The position numbers and the translations under genes are program-made. The notes below the pieces were generated by a model. The model had not been told where the DNA came from. It saw only the letters and a program-made list of their open reading frames with translations, and made no database searches. Positions 8,200 to 16,491 of a stretch of 64,000 nucleotides of DNA are shown here, piece by piece (position 1 is the stretch's first letter; every line of letters begins with the position of its first letter). Origin of the DNA: an uncultured Bacteroidales bacterium (GTDB taxonomy: Bacteria > Bacteroidota > Bacteroidia > Bacteroidales > CAIXZF01); contig CAIXZF010000035.1 in NCBI GenBank assembly GCA_903923925.1, positions 62,001 to 126,000 on the forward strand. Reading direction: 5' to 3'.

Positions 8200-9144
8200 A
8201 TGAAAAAATTATACATTTGCCTGATTCTGTCGCTGGTAATGGGGTTTACAACCTTTGCGCAACAGGAGGCTCAGTTTACACATAACATGTTCAATAACAT
8301 GTTCTATAATCCTGCATTCGCTGGTAGCAGTGAGGCAATATGTTTTACAGGCATTGCCCGACAGCAGTGGATGGGTATTAAGGAGGATGGAAACAACGTT
8401 TCACCCCGGACAATGCTGATTTCACTGGATGCCCCGGTAAACCTGCTGCATGGAGGATTGGGGGGTACTGTTTATCAGGATCAGTTAGGTTATTACAAAA
8501 GTATCGGAGTGCGTCTGGAATACGCTTACCGGTTTAATCTTGGTTCCGGAATTTTGTCATTGGGAGCTCAGGTCGGTATGCTAAATAGCACCTATGACTT
8601 CTCCAAATTCAAACCAATAGAGGATGGGGATGTGGTTTTATCAGATAAAACAAAGCAAAATAATTTTATTACCGACTTTGGTTTCGGAACATTCTATAAA
8701 ATGCCGGGTAAATTTTATCTGGGGATATCAGCTGTTCAACTTTCTGAAGCAAAATCTCCAATTGGTAAGGCTGATCTTCAACTTAAACGCAACTATTATC
8801 TTGCTGGTGGTTATGAGTATACATTGTCTAATTACTCTGAATTTGAGATAGACCCTTCTTTCCTTATTAAAACTGATGCCACTTCCGCTCAGTACGACTT
8901 CAACACATTAGTGAGATACAATAATAAGTTCTGGGGAGGCGTTACATACAGGGTTCAGGATGCAGTTGGCCTCCTTGTGGGAATGAATGTTAAAAACTTC
9001 AGGATAGGATATTCCTACGATATTACTACTTCAAAACTTCATAAAGCCGGCAGCATGGGTAGCCATGAGGTAATGCTCGGTTATTGTTTCAAGATCGTGA
9101 TTGAAAAGCCAAGAAAGAGTTATCGGAATACACGGTTCTTGTAA
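8200..9144 (+). CDS. PorP/SprF family type IX secretion outer-membrane protein
   Basis: 314 residues from the ATG at 8200; the frame is open to 8056, but the ATG gives a clean signal peptide (MKKLYICLILSLVMGFTTFA followed by QQ). The mature protein starts with QEAQFTHNMFNNMFYNPAFAG, the hallmark of PorP/SprF, and continues as a beta-barrel-like protein with aromatic-rich alternating strands. The family works with GldKLMN; SprF is needed to export or anchor SprB-type adhesins. It lies 34 bp before gldK, the classic porP-gldK order. Whether it is the main PorP or one of several SprF paralogues cannot be told from one window. Confidence 0.9.
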   Translation: MKKLYICLILSLVMGFTTFAQQEAQFTHNMFNNMFYNPAFAGSSEAICFTGIARQQWMGIKEDGNNVSPRTMLISLDAPVNLLHGGLGGTVYQDQLGYYKSIGVRLEYAYRFNLGSGILSLGAQVGMLNSTYDFSKFKPIEDGDVVLSDKTKQNNFITDFGFGTFYKMPGKFYLGISAVQLSEAKSPIGKADLQLKRNYYLAGGYEYTLSNYSEFEIDPSFLIKTDATSAQYDFNTLVRYNNKFWGGVTYRVQDAVGLLVGMNVKNFRIGYSYDITTSKLHKAGSMGSHEVMLGYCFKIVIEKPRKSYRNTRFL

Positions 9145-9178
9145 AAATTGTTCAATAGAATTTTGTGATTAAAAAGAA

Positions 9179-10552
9179 ATGAAAACAATGCGCCATATGA
9201 AAAAACTGTTTTTCTTCCTATTCTTGGGTGCGGCCTTTTGGAGTTGCAAGAACTCCGGCAACGGCGAATTAATCGGCGTGCAGGATAGGGAACCCTTTTT
9301 CCCGCCCGACCCTTTTGGAATGGTTTTCGTACCTGCTGGTTCGTTTACCATGGGAGCCTCAGATCAGGATGTTCCGTATGCCTTAACCCATCAACCAAAA
9401 ACGGCTACTGTTCAGGCCTTTTATATGGATGAAACAGAAATAACAAACAACGAGTATCGTCAGTTTGTATTCTGGGTTAAAGATTCTATCGCTTTGAAAC
9501 TTCTTGGTGATGCCACTCCGGAAGACTATCTGATTCAGGAAAATGAATATGGCGAGCCTTACGACCCTCCTTTTCTCAACTGGAAAGCAAGTGTTGATTA
9601 TGAAGATCAGGCTACCAGAGAAGTATTACAGGAAATGTATCTTCCTGAGCATGAGCGTTTTTACAGAATTAAACAAATTGATACGCGTAAATTAAATTTC
9701 CAGTATTACTGGATTGACCTTAAAGCTGCAGCCAGAAAAGATTTCTCTGCTCCGGGCAATAATGAAGCCGGAAGTTTAAATAACCGTCCTCAAGGTCTGA
9801 AAGATCGCTCAGTGTATATTCGTAAAGAGGTTATTAATGTTTATCCTGATACTCTTGCCTGGGTTCATGATTATGCATATTCTTTCAATGAGCCAATGAC
9901 TGAAAAATATTTCTGGCATCCTGCTTATGACAACTATCCTGTTGTTGGTGTTTCATGGAAACAGGCTAAAGCTTTCTGTGTATGGCGTTCACAATTACTG
10001 CATAGCTACCATAATCAGAGAGGTGAAGTTATTGTTAATGAATTCCGTCTCCCAACCGAATCTGAGTGGGAATGGGCTGCAAGAGGTGGACTCCAGTTAA
10101 GTCCGTATCCTTGGGGAGGTCCGTATATCAGAAATACTGAAGGATGTTTCCTTGGTAACTACAAACCATTGAGGGGTAATTATATTGACGACGGTGGAAT
10201 TCAGACAGTTATTGCTGCCCATTACGCCCCAAATGATTTTGGATTGTACGATATGTCTGGTAATGTTGCAGAATGGACAAACGACGCTTTTGATGAATCG
10301 GCGTACAACTTTACCTGGGATTTGAATATGAGTTATGATTATACTGCAAAAGAAACAGATGCTCCGGCACTGAAACGAAAAGTTATCAGAGGTGGTTCAT
10401 GGAAAGATGTAGGTTATTACCTTCAGGTTTCTTCCAGAAGCTATGAATACCAGGATACAGCAAAATGTTATATTGGATTCAGGTGTGTACAAACTTATCT
10501 TGGAAGACAGAAGGATGACAATCCTGCCACATCATCAAATATTTATAATTAG
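9179..10552 (+). CDS. gldK: T9SS ring lipoprotein GldK/PorK
   Basis: 457 residues. A lipoprotein signal peptide ends at FWSC (Cys23); a second ATG at 9197 would also give a good signal. The rest is a formylglycine-generating-enzyme/sulfatase-modifying (FGE-like) domain: GMVFVPAGSFTMG, DETEITNNEYRQF, RLPTESEWEWAARGG, YDMSGNVAEWT, VIRGGSW and GFRC are visible. In T9SS the FGE fold of GldK/PorK is structural, forming with GldN/PorN the large periplasmic ring under the outer membrane. First of the gldKLMN run. Confidence 0.95.
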   Translation: MKTMRHMKKLFFFLFLGAAFWSCKNSGNGELIGVQDREPFFPPDPFGMVFVPAGSFTMGASDQDVPYALTHQPKTATVQAFYMDETEITNNEYRQFVFWVKDSIALKLLGDATPEDYLIQENEYGEPYDPPFLNWKASVDYEDQATREVLQEMYLPEHERFYRIKQIDTRKLNFQYYWIDLKAAARKDFSAPGNNEAGSLNNRPQGLKDRSVYIRKEVINVYPDTLAWVHDYAYSFNEPMTEKYFWHPAYDNYPVVGVSWKQAKAFCVWRSQLLHSYHNQRGEVIVNEFRLPTESEWEWAARGGLQLSPYPWGGPYIRNTEGCFLGNYKPLRGNYIDDGGIQTVIAAHYAPNDFGLYDMSGNVAEWTNDAFDESAYNFTWDLNMSYDYTAKETDAPALKRKVIRGGSWKDVGYYLQVSSRSYEYQDTAKCYIGFRCVQTYLGRQKDDNPATSSNIYN

Positions 10553-10613
10553 GGTTAAAGGGTCTGAACTAAATCAACGAACACTTTTATTAACTTAAAA
10601 TTTTTCAAAAACT

Positions 10614-11651
10614 ATGGGTCTTTTCAGTATAGTTAGGAGCAAAGGTTACAAGAATTTTATGGCCAAACTGTATGGCTGGGGTGCTGCTGTCGTTATTATG
10701 GGAGCTTTGTTTAAAATTAATCACTATCCCGGAGCAAACATGATGCTTATTATTGGTTTGGGTACTGAAGCTTTGATTTTCTTCTTCTCTGCTTTTGAAC
10801 CACCTCACGTGGAGCCTGACTGGAGCCTGGTTTATCCTGAATTAGCTGGTATGTATAATGCCGAAGATGCTAATCTTCCTACAAAATCTTTAAAGAATAA
10901 AGATTTGACCAAAGAACTTGATAAAATGCTTTCTGATGCCAAAATTGGCCCGGAATTGATACAAAGCCTGGCTGATGGTATGCGCAATCTGGGCGAAGGA
11001 GCCGGTAAACTTTCTGTTGTTACTGATGCTGCTACTTCTACCAATGATTATGCAAAAAATCTTAAAACTGCCTCTCAATCAGTTGGTGAACTTGCAAATT
11101 CATACAAGAAAACCACTGAAATCCTGAATCAGGAAAATGTTGCTTCTGAAGAATATTACAAGAGTATTAAAGGTGTTTCAAGTTCAGTTAATAATCTAGC
11201 AACTACCTATAATGCTGCTTCAGAAGCCATGAAAAGCGATCTGAATGCTACCAAGGACCTCGTAGGAAATATGAAAGCAGCTTCAGATTCTGCAAAAATT
11301 CTAACCGAGAATTATACTAAATCTGCAGAAATGCTTACTAAATCTGCTGCAGCCCTTGATTTTTCACAAGTTCAGGGTGGTGCTTATCAGAAACAACTCG
11401 AGAAAATTTCTACAAATTTATCTGCACTCAATGCAATTTATGAGTTGCAAATGCAGACATCCCAAAAACAAGTTGATTCATCAAAAATTCTCGGAGAGAA
11501 ATTTGATGCATTCGTTAAGAATATTAATGAGTCTATCGACAAAACTGCCAAGTATAAGGAAGGTGTTGACACCCTGGCTCAGAATGTTGCCGCACTTAAC
11601 AAAGTGTATGGAAACATGCTTGCAGCAATGAATGTAAATGTTAGCAAGTAA
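10614..11651 (+). CDS. gldL: T9SS motor protein GldL/PorL
   Basis: 345 residues. Two close transmembrane helices near the N-terminus (about 18-60) contain KLYGWGAAVVIMGALFKINHYPGANMMLIIG, the conserved GldL signature with a membrane-embedded Glu in GTEALIFF. A long Ala/Ser/Thr-rich helical cytoplasmic domain follows, with repeated heptad-like patterns up to the end. GldL forms a pentamer around a GldM dimer and converts proton-motive force into rotation for secretion and gliding. Gaps are 61 bp after gldK and 44 bp before gldM. Confidence 0.95.
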   Translation: MGLFSIVRSKGYKNFMAKLYGWGAAVVIMGALFKINHYPGANMMLIIGLGTEALIFFFSAFEPPHVEPDWSLVYPELAGMYNAEDANLPTKSLKNKDLTKELDKMLSDAKIGPELIQSLADGMRNLGEGAGKLSVVTDAATSTNDYAKNLKTASQSVGELANSYKKTTEILNQENVASEEYYKSIKGVSSSVNNLATTYNAASEAMKSDLNATKDLVGNMKAASDSAKILTENYTKSAEMLTKSAAALDFSQVQGGAYQKQLEKISTNLSALNAIYELQMQTSQKQVDSSKILGEKFDAFVKNINESIDKTAKYKEGVDTLAQNVAALNKVYGNMLAAMNVNVSK

Positions 11652-11695
11652 AGAATACAGGTGTTGACAACTTTAAATTAAAAAAAAGACTTACT

Positions 11696-13366
11696 ATGGC
11701 CGGATATAAGGAAACCCCGCGACAGAAGATGATCGGTATGATGTACCTTGTGTTAACCGCTCTTCTCGCATTGAATGTTTCCGTTGAGATCCTGAATGCA
11801 TTTCTTGTAGTAAATACCAGTATTGAAACTACGAACAAGACTTTTGCAGGAAAGATTGATTGGACTCTTTCAAAATTTAAACAACAGTTTGCAATGAATG
11901 CTGCCAAGGTGGGACCTTTCTGGGAAAAAGCCCAAAAAGCCTCAAAGTATTCAGATGATATGGTGAAGTATTTGAATTCAATTAAACTTCAAACAATTAT
12001 ACGTTCTGAAAAAGTGGATTCTGTGAATGCTGTAAAGGAGCATTATTTTGTTGAATATCGTCCTCATCCTAATGGAAAGGACTCTATTCCAAGCATGACT
12101 TTGTTACTTCGTTCAGTTTCAACTAAGGACAAATATGATGAAACAACCCACTATTTTATCGGGGATTCACAGGATGGATCTGCAGGTAAATCAAGAGAAT
12201 TAAAAAATAAGATTATTCAGTATAAAAAAGATATGCTTGCCTTGGTTGATCCGAGAGCTGTAGATAATTTTAAAGCAAGCCTGGATGTTGACGGACCTTT
12301 TTATGATGCTTCCGGAGCTAAGCAGCCTTGGGAAATGCACAATTTCTATCATACAATTCTCGCTGCTGACGTTACTATTTTAAATAAAATTATCAACGAA
12401 ATTCAATCACTTGAATTTGATGTTCTGAATCATTTATTCGCATCTGTTAAAGCAGACGATTTTACATTTGATGCAATTACAGCACGTGTAGTTCCTCAAA
12501 CCCGTTATGTTTTCCAGGGTGAAGATTATGAAGCCGAGGTTTTTGTTGCAGCATACGATACAAAAACCGCTCCTGAAGTATATATTCTCGAAGGTGCTGA
12601 TACAATTACTGATGCTAACATCAAAGCAGCTAAAGCTATTGAAGGCGTAAATGGTTTGGTGAATCTAAAAATCCCTGCTGGTAGCGAAGGTATTAAGAAA
12701 TATGCCGGAGTTATTATGATTAAAGATCCAGCTGGAAATACAAACAGACATTACTTTAAAGATGAGTATGTTGTTGCGAAACCTTCACTTACTGTTTCTG
12801 CCACCAAAATGAATGTTTTTTATATTGGTGTAGATAACCCTGTTTCTATTTCAGTTCCCGGAGTTCCTACGGAAAAAGTTAAACCATCAATCTCAATAGG
12901 TACTCTGAAGCGTGATGGTTCCGGGAAAGATTGGATTGTTAATGTTCCTAAAGAAGGACAAGGTAGAAAAACTACTATTAATGTTTCTGCTGGTGATGGT
13001 GCAAAATCAAAATCAATGGGTGGTGTTGAGTTCAGGGTAAAACAAGTCCCAAATCCGATTGCTTATGTTGGTAATGTGGCTGAAGGTCAGATAGCAAGAG
13101 ATATTCTTATGGTATCTCCTATTATTCCAAGGATGCCTGCTGACTTTGATTTTGAGCTGAGTTTTACTATTAATTCATTCAATTTTGTTTCAACCCAAAG
13201 TGGCGACTTGTTCACTGAGCCAATTAAAGGAAACCAATTTAATGAGCGTGTAAAGAAATTTATCCGTACTGCTAAATCAGGACAGAAAATCTGGATTGAG
13301 GAAATCTCAGCCAAAGGACCTGATGGAAACAGGAAGCTATCAACAGTTAGTATACAAATTCGATAA
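11696..13366 (+). CDS. gldM: T9SS motor/stator protein GldM/PorM
   Basis: 556 residues. One N-terminal transmembrane helix (MIGMMYLVLTALLALNVSVEIL, about 11-32) precedes a large periplasmic part: an alpha-helical D1 region followed by three beta-rich domains, ending in IRTAKSGQKIWIEEISAKGPDG, which is typical of GldM. It passes torque from GldL across the periplasm to the GldK-GldN ring. gldN follows directly. The length and order match known T9SS loci. Confidence 0.95.
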   Translation: MAGYKETPRQKMIGMMYLVLTALLALNVSVEILNAFLVVNTSIETTNKTFAGKIDWTLSKFKQQFAMNAAKVGPFWEKAQKASKYSDDMVKYLNSIKLQTIIRSEKVDSVNAVKEHYFVEYRPHPNGKDSIPSMTLLLRSVSTKDKYDETTHYFIGDSQDGSAGKSRELKNKIIQYKKDMLALVDPRAVDNFKASLDVDGPFYDASGAKQPWEMHNFYHTILAADVTILNKIINEIQSLEFDVLNHLFASVKADDFTFDAITARVVPQTRYVFQGEDYEAEVFVAAYDTKTAPEVYILEGADTITDANIKAAKAIEGVNGLVNLKIPAGSEGIKKYAGVIMIKDPAGNTNRHYFKDEYVVAKPSLTVSATKMNVFYIGVDNPVSISVPGVPTEKVKPSISIGTLKRDGSGKDWIVNVPKEGQGRKTTINVSAGDGAKSKSMGGVEFRVKQVPNPIAYVGNVAEGQIARDILMVSPIIPRMPADFDFELSFTINSFNFVSTQSGDLFTEPIKGNQFNERVKKFIRTAKSGQKIWIEEISAKGPDGNRKLSTVSIQIR

Positions 13367-13380
13367 TTGAATATTATTCA

Positions 13381-13385
13381 GGAGG
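13381..13385 (+). promoter_or_regulatory. Strong Shine-Dalgarno of gldN
   Basis: GGAGG five bases before the ATG at 13391 decides the start against the TTG at 13367 (the first base after the gldM stop). Such SD sequences are rare among the other genes here. Confidence 0.65.
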
Positions 13386-13390
13386 TTAAA

Positions 13391-14248
13391 ATGAAAAAGC
13401 TGGTAATCTTATTCCTGTTTGCACTTTTCCTGGTAAACCTGGTACAGAATGTATCTGGTCAGGCCCAGGTTTTAGATCCCCCAAGGGATGGAGTATTCGA
13501 TAAGATTAACTCCCTTGAACGGAAACCTATTCCATATTGTGCTTTACGCGAAGCTGATGTTGTTTGGTCGAACAGGATTTGGCGTACTATTGATATGCGG
13601 CAAAAAATAAATCAGGTTTTCTACTATCCTGAGAATCCATATGCGAACTGGAGAAATTTTACTACGGTTATTATGGATGCACTGAAGGAAGGGACTATTA
13701 ATGCGTATATGGATATTCCGACCAATGAATTTACGATGCCAATGACATATCAGGAAATCATGGGAAGGCTTGAGAAATTAGATACTCAGCAATTAGCCCG
13801 CCCTTACCCTCCTTATGATTTGTATGATACTGTTATCGCTACTAAATTTAATACAAGCGATGTAAAAATGATTCGTATTAAAGAGGATATTTTCTTCGAT
13901 AAGCAGAGATCACAGCAGGACGTTAGAATTATTGGACTCTGTTTGGTCAGAGATAATTATCTGGATGACGGAACATTCAGAGCTCGTGAGCCGCTTTTCT
14001 GGCTTTATTTTCCAGAAATTCGTCAGGTTCTTGCTAAAGCAGAAGTTTTTAACCGCTTCAACGATGCTGAACGGAGAACATTTGATGACATCTTCTGGAA
14101 ACGAATGTTTGATAGTTATATCTATAAAGAAAAAAATGTTTATGACAGGCGTATAACTGATTATGCCCAGGGTCTGGACGCACTTCTCGAATCTGAGAGG
14201 ATAAAAAACGATCTTTTTAAATTTGAGCATGATCTTTGGGAGTTTTAA
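13391..14248 (+). CDS. gldN: T9SS ring protein GldN/PorN
   Basis: 285 residues from the ATG at 13391. The signal peptide (MKKLVILFLFALFLVNLVQNVSG) precedes QAQVLDPPRDGVFDKI and the conserved EADVVWSNRIWRTIDMRQKINQVFYYP segment of GldN. It is a soluble periplasmic partner of GldK that completes the ring. The terminator just downstream closes the gldK-N transcription unit. Confidence 0.95.
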   Translation: MKKLVILFLFALFLVNLVQNVSGQAQVLDPPRDGVFDKINSLERKPIPYCALREADVVWSNRIWRTIDMRQKINQVFYYPENPYANWRNFTTVIMDALKEGTINAYMDIPTNEFTMPMTYQEIMGRLEKLDTQQLARPYPPYDLYDTVIATKFNTSDVKMIRIKEDIFFDKQRSQQDVRIIGLCLVRDNYLDDGTFRAREPLFWLYFPEIRQVLAKAEVFNRFNDAERRTFDDIFWKRMFDSYIYKEKNVYDRRITDYAQGLDALLESERIKNDLFKFEHDLWEF

Positions 14249-14268
14249 TTAAAATCTCCTTCCAAATT

Positions 14269-14309
14269 AAAACCGGATATTCTTTTAAAGTGTATCCGGT
14301 TTTTTTTTA
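14269..14309 (+). terminator. Rho-independent terminator after gldN
   Basis: A perfect 11-bp stem, AAAACCGGATA (14269-14279) with TATCCGGTTTT (14293-14303), 13-nt loop, followed by a T run to 14308. Confidence 0.9.
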
Positions 14310-14314
14310 TTTGC

Positions 14315-14322
14315 TATTTTTG
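14315..14322 (+). promoter_or_regulatory. -7 element of recG
   Basis: TATTTTTG lies immediately after the gldN terminator and 20 nt before the recG ATG at 14342; no -33 TTG is visible at the expected distance. Confidence 0.5.
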
Positions 14323-14341
14323 TTTATCCGCAAATATTAAT

Positions 14342-16450
14342 ATGAAAAGTATTTCTTTTCTTGATACGGCAGTTGAATATGTTAAAGGTGTTGGTCCGAA
14401 AAGGGCTGAGATCCTTCGGAAAGAATTTCAGATAGATACCTTCCATGATCTGTTAACACACTTTCCATTCCGGTATATGGATAGAACGAGATACTATTCA
14501 GTTCAGGAGATAAATAGTGATTCAATATATTACCAGATCAAGGGAAGAATAATTAAAGTTGAGATTATTGGAAAAATGCGGAGTCAGCGGCTTGTGGCTG
14601 TTCTTAAAGACAGTTCCGGAGAGATAGATCTGATTTGGTTTCAGGGAATTCGATGGATTAAAGAAATGGTAAAAGTGGGAATGGATGTTGTTGTTTTTGG
14701 TAAACCAGCATTTTTTAATGGTTCCTATAATATTCCCCATCCCGAGTTTGAATTAGCTGCTGACCGAAAGAATGAAATTGATGAGCATCTGCAGCCATTT
14801 TATAGTACAACCGAGAAGTTAAAAGCAATTGGGTTAGATAGTAAAGGGATACGGAAGATAATCCGTAATCTGATTTCAGTATCTGCAGGGAATATTCAGG
14901 AAACACTTCCGGATACAATCCAATCAAGATTAAAACTTATTGGCAGGGAAGAGGCTTTAGTGGCAATACATTTTCCAACTGATGCTGCTATTCTCGAAAA
15001 AGCAGTATCCCGGTTGAAATTTGAAGAGCTGTTTTTTATACAGTTGCAAATTCTTAAAAGCAAAGTTGGCCGGCAAAAGTTTATAAAGGGTCAGCGCTTT
15101 ACAATTGTAGGAGATAACTTAAATCAATTTTACAGGGAATATCTGCCTTTTGAACTCACAGATGCCCAAAAAAGAGTAATTAAAGAAATTCGGTTTGATA
15201 TTGGATCAGGAAAGCAAATGAACAGATTGCTTCAAGGCGATGTGGGAAGTGGAAAAACTCTCGTTGCTCTTATGACAATGCTGATTGCTCTGGATAATGG
15301 ATTCCAGACTTGTTTAATGGCTCCTACCGAGATTCTCGCTGAGCAACATTTAAGAACATTTAGTAAAATGCTGGGTCAGATGCCTGTTAATGTGGAGTTA
15401 CTCACGGGCAGCACTAAAAGTAAAAACAGGAAAAGGATTCTGGAATCATTAAAGGAAGGGAGCCTTCATATTATTATTGGTACGCATGCTTTGATAGAAG
15501 ACAGTGTTGTTTTCGATAAGCTGGGCTTAGTAGTTATCGATGAGCAGCACAGGTTTGGAGTAGTTCAGCGTTCACGACTCTGGCAGAAAGCTGAGGTACC
15601 GCCTCATATCCTTGTAATGACAGCAACGCCCATTCCAAGAACGCTTGCAATGACGCTGTACGGCGATCTTGATGTTTCTGTTATTGATGAGCTACCACCA
15701 GGCAGGAAGCCAATCAAGACATTCCACTTTACTGATCATGACCGTTTGAAGGTATTTTCTTCAATAAAAAAGCAGATTGCTGAAGGCAGACAAATATATT
15801 TTGTATACCCGATGATTAAAGAATCTGAAAGTATCGACTTAAAGTATCTGATGGATGGATATGAAAGTATCTGCAGAGAATTTCCTTTACCGGAATTTGC
15901 TGTTAGTATTGTTCATGGTAAAATGAAGCCTGCAGCCAAGGATTTTGAAATGCAGAGGTTTGTTAAAGGTGAAACACAGCTAATGGTTGCAACCACGGTA
16001 ATTGAAGTAGGCGTCGACGTTCCGAATGCTTCTGTTATGGTGATAGAAAATGCTGAAAGGTTTGGACTTTCGCAATTGCATCAGCTCAGGGGAAGGGTAG
16101 GGCGGGGCGCAGATCAGTCGTATTGCATATTAATGAGTTCCGACAAGTTAACAAATGATGGCAAGCAAAGAATTGCAACAATGGTTAAAACCACTGATGG
16201 GTTCGATATAGCCGAGGCCGACTTGAAACTCAGAGGACCAGGTGACCTGCAAGGTACTGTTCAAAGTGGAGTTCTGGATCTGAAACTTGCTGATATTATT
16301 CGTGATGAGAAGCTTTTAAAACTAGCCAGAGATCTGGCAAACGACATACTAAATAAAGATCCTATCCTTTCTAATCCTGTAAATTTACCCCTTGTTCACC
16401 AATTAGGCAGAATGGATAAGCATGCAGCTGACTTTTCAAGGATAAGTTAG
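14342..16450 (+). CDS. recG: ATP-dependent DNA helicase RecG
   Basis: 702 residues, standard length. Order: N-terminal helical/HhH part (VKGVGPKRAEIL), an OB-fold wedge domain (about 60-160), then the two helicase domains. Motifs: LTDAQKRVIKEI, Walker A GDVGSGKT (about 301-308), Walker B VVIDEQHRFG (DEQH form), MTATPIPRT, then ATTVIEVGVDVPNAS and HQLRGRVGRG in domain 2. It remodels stalled forks and branched DNA. It has its own promoter-like element after the gldN terminator. Confidence 0.97.
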   Translation: MKSISFLDTAVEYVKGVGPKRAEILRKEFQIDTFHDLLTHFPFRYMDRTRYYSVQEINSDSIYYQIKGRIIKVEIIGKMRSQRLVAVLKDSSGEIDLIWFQGIRWIKEMVKVGMDVVVFGKPAFFNGSYNIPHPEFELAADRKNEIDEHLQPFYSTTEKLKAIGLDSKGIRKIIRNLISVSAGNIQETLPDTIQSRLKLIGREEALVAIHFPTDAAILEKAVSRLKFEELFFIQLQILKSKVGRQKFIKGQRFTIVGDNLNQFYREYLPFELTDAQKRVIKEIRFDIGSGKQMNRLLQGDVGSGKTLVALMTMLIALDNGFQTCLMAPTEILAEQHLRTFSKMLGQMPVNVELLTGSTKSKNRKRILESLKEGSLHIIIGTHALIEDSVVFDKLGLVVIDEQHRFGVVQRSRLWQKAEVPPHILVMTATPIPRTLAMTLYGDLDVSVIDELPPGRKPIKTFHFTDHDRLKVFSSIKKQIAEGRQIYFVYPMIKESESIDLKYLMDGYESICREFPLPEFAVSIVHGKMKPAAKDFEMQRFVKGETQLMVATTVIEVGVDVPNASVMVIENAERFGLSQLHQLRGRVGRGADQSYCILMSSDKLTNDGKQRIATMVKTTDGFDIAEADLKLRGPGDLQGTVQSGVLDLKLADIIRDEKLLKLARDLANDILNKDPILSNPVNLPLVHQLGRMDKHAADFSRIS

Positions 16451-16462
16451 GGGGATTTTATA

Positions 16463-16470
16463 TACTTTTG
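16463..16470 (+). promoter_or_regulatory. -7 element of pheT
   Basis: TACTTTTG fits TAnnTTTG and lies 21 nt before the ATG at 16492. Confidence 0.5.
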
Positions 16471-16491
16471 CAGCCTTAAAAATACTGATCA

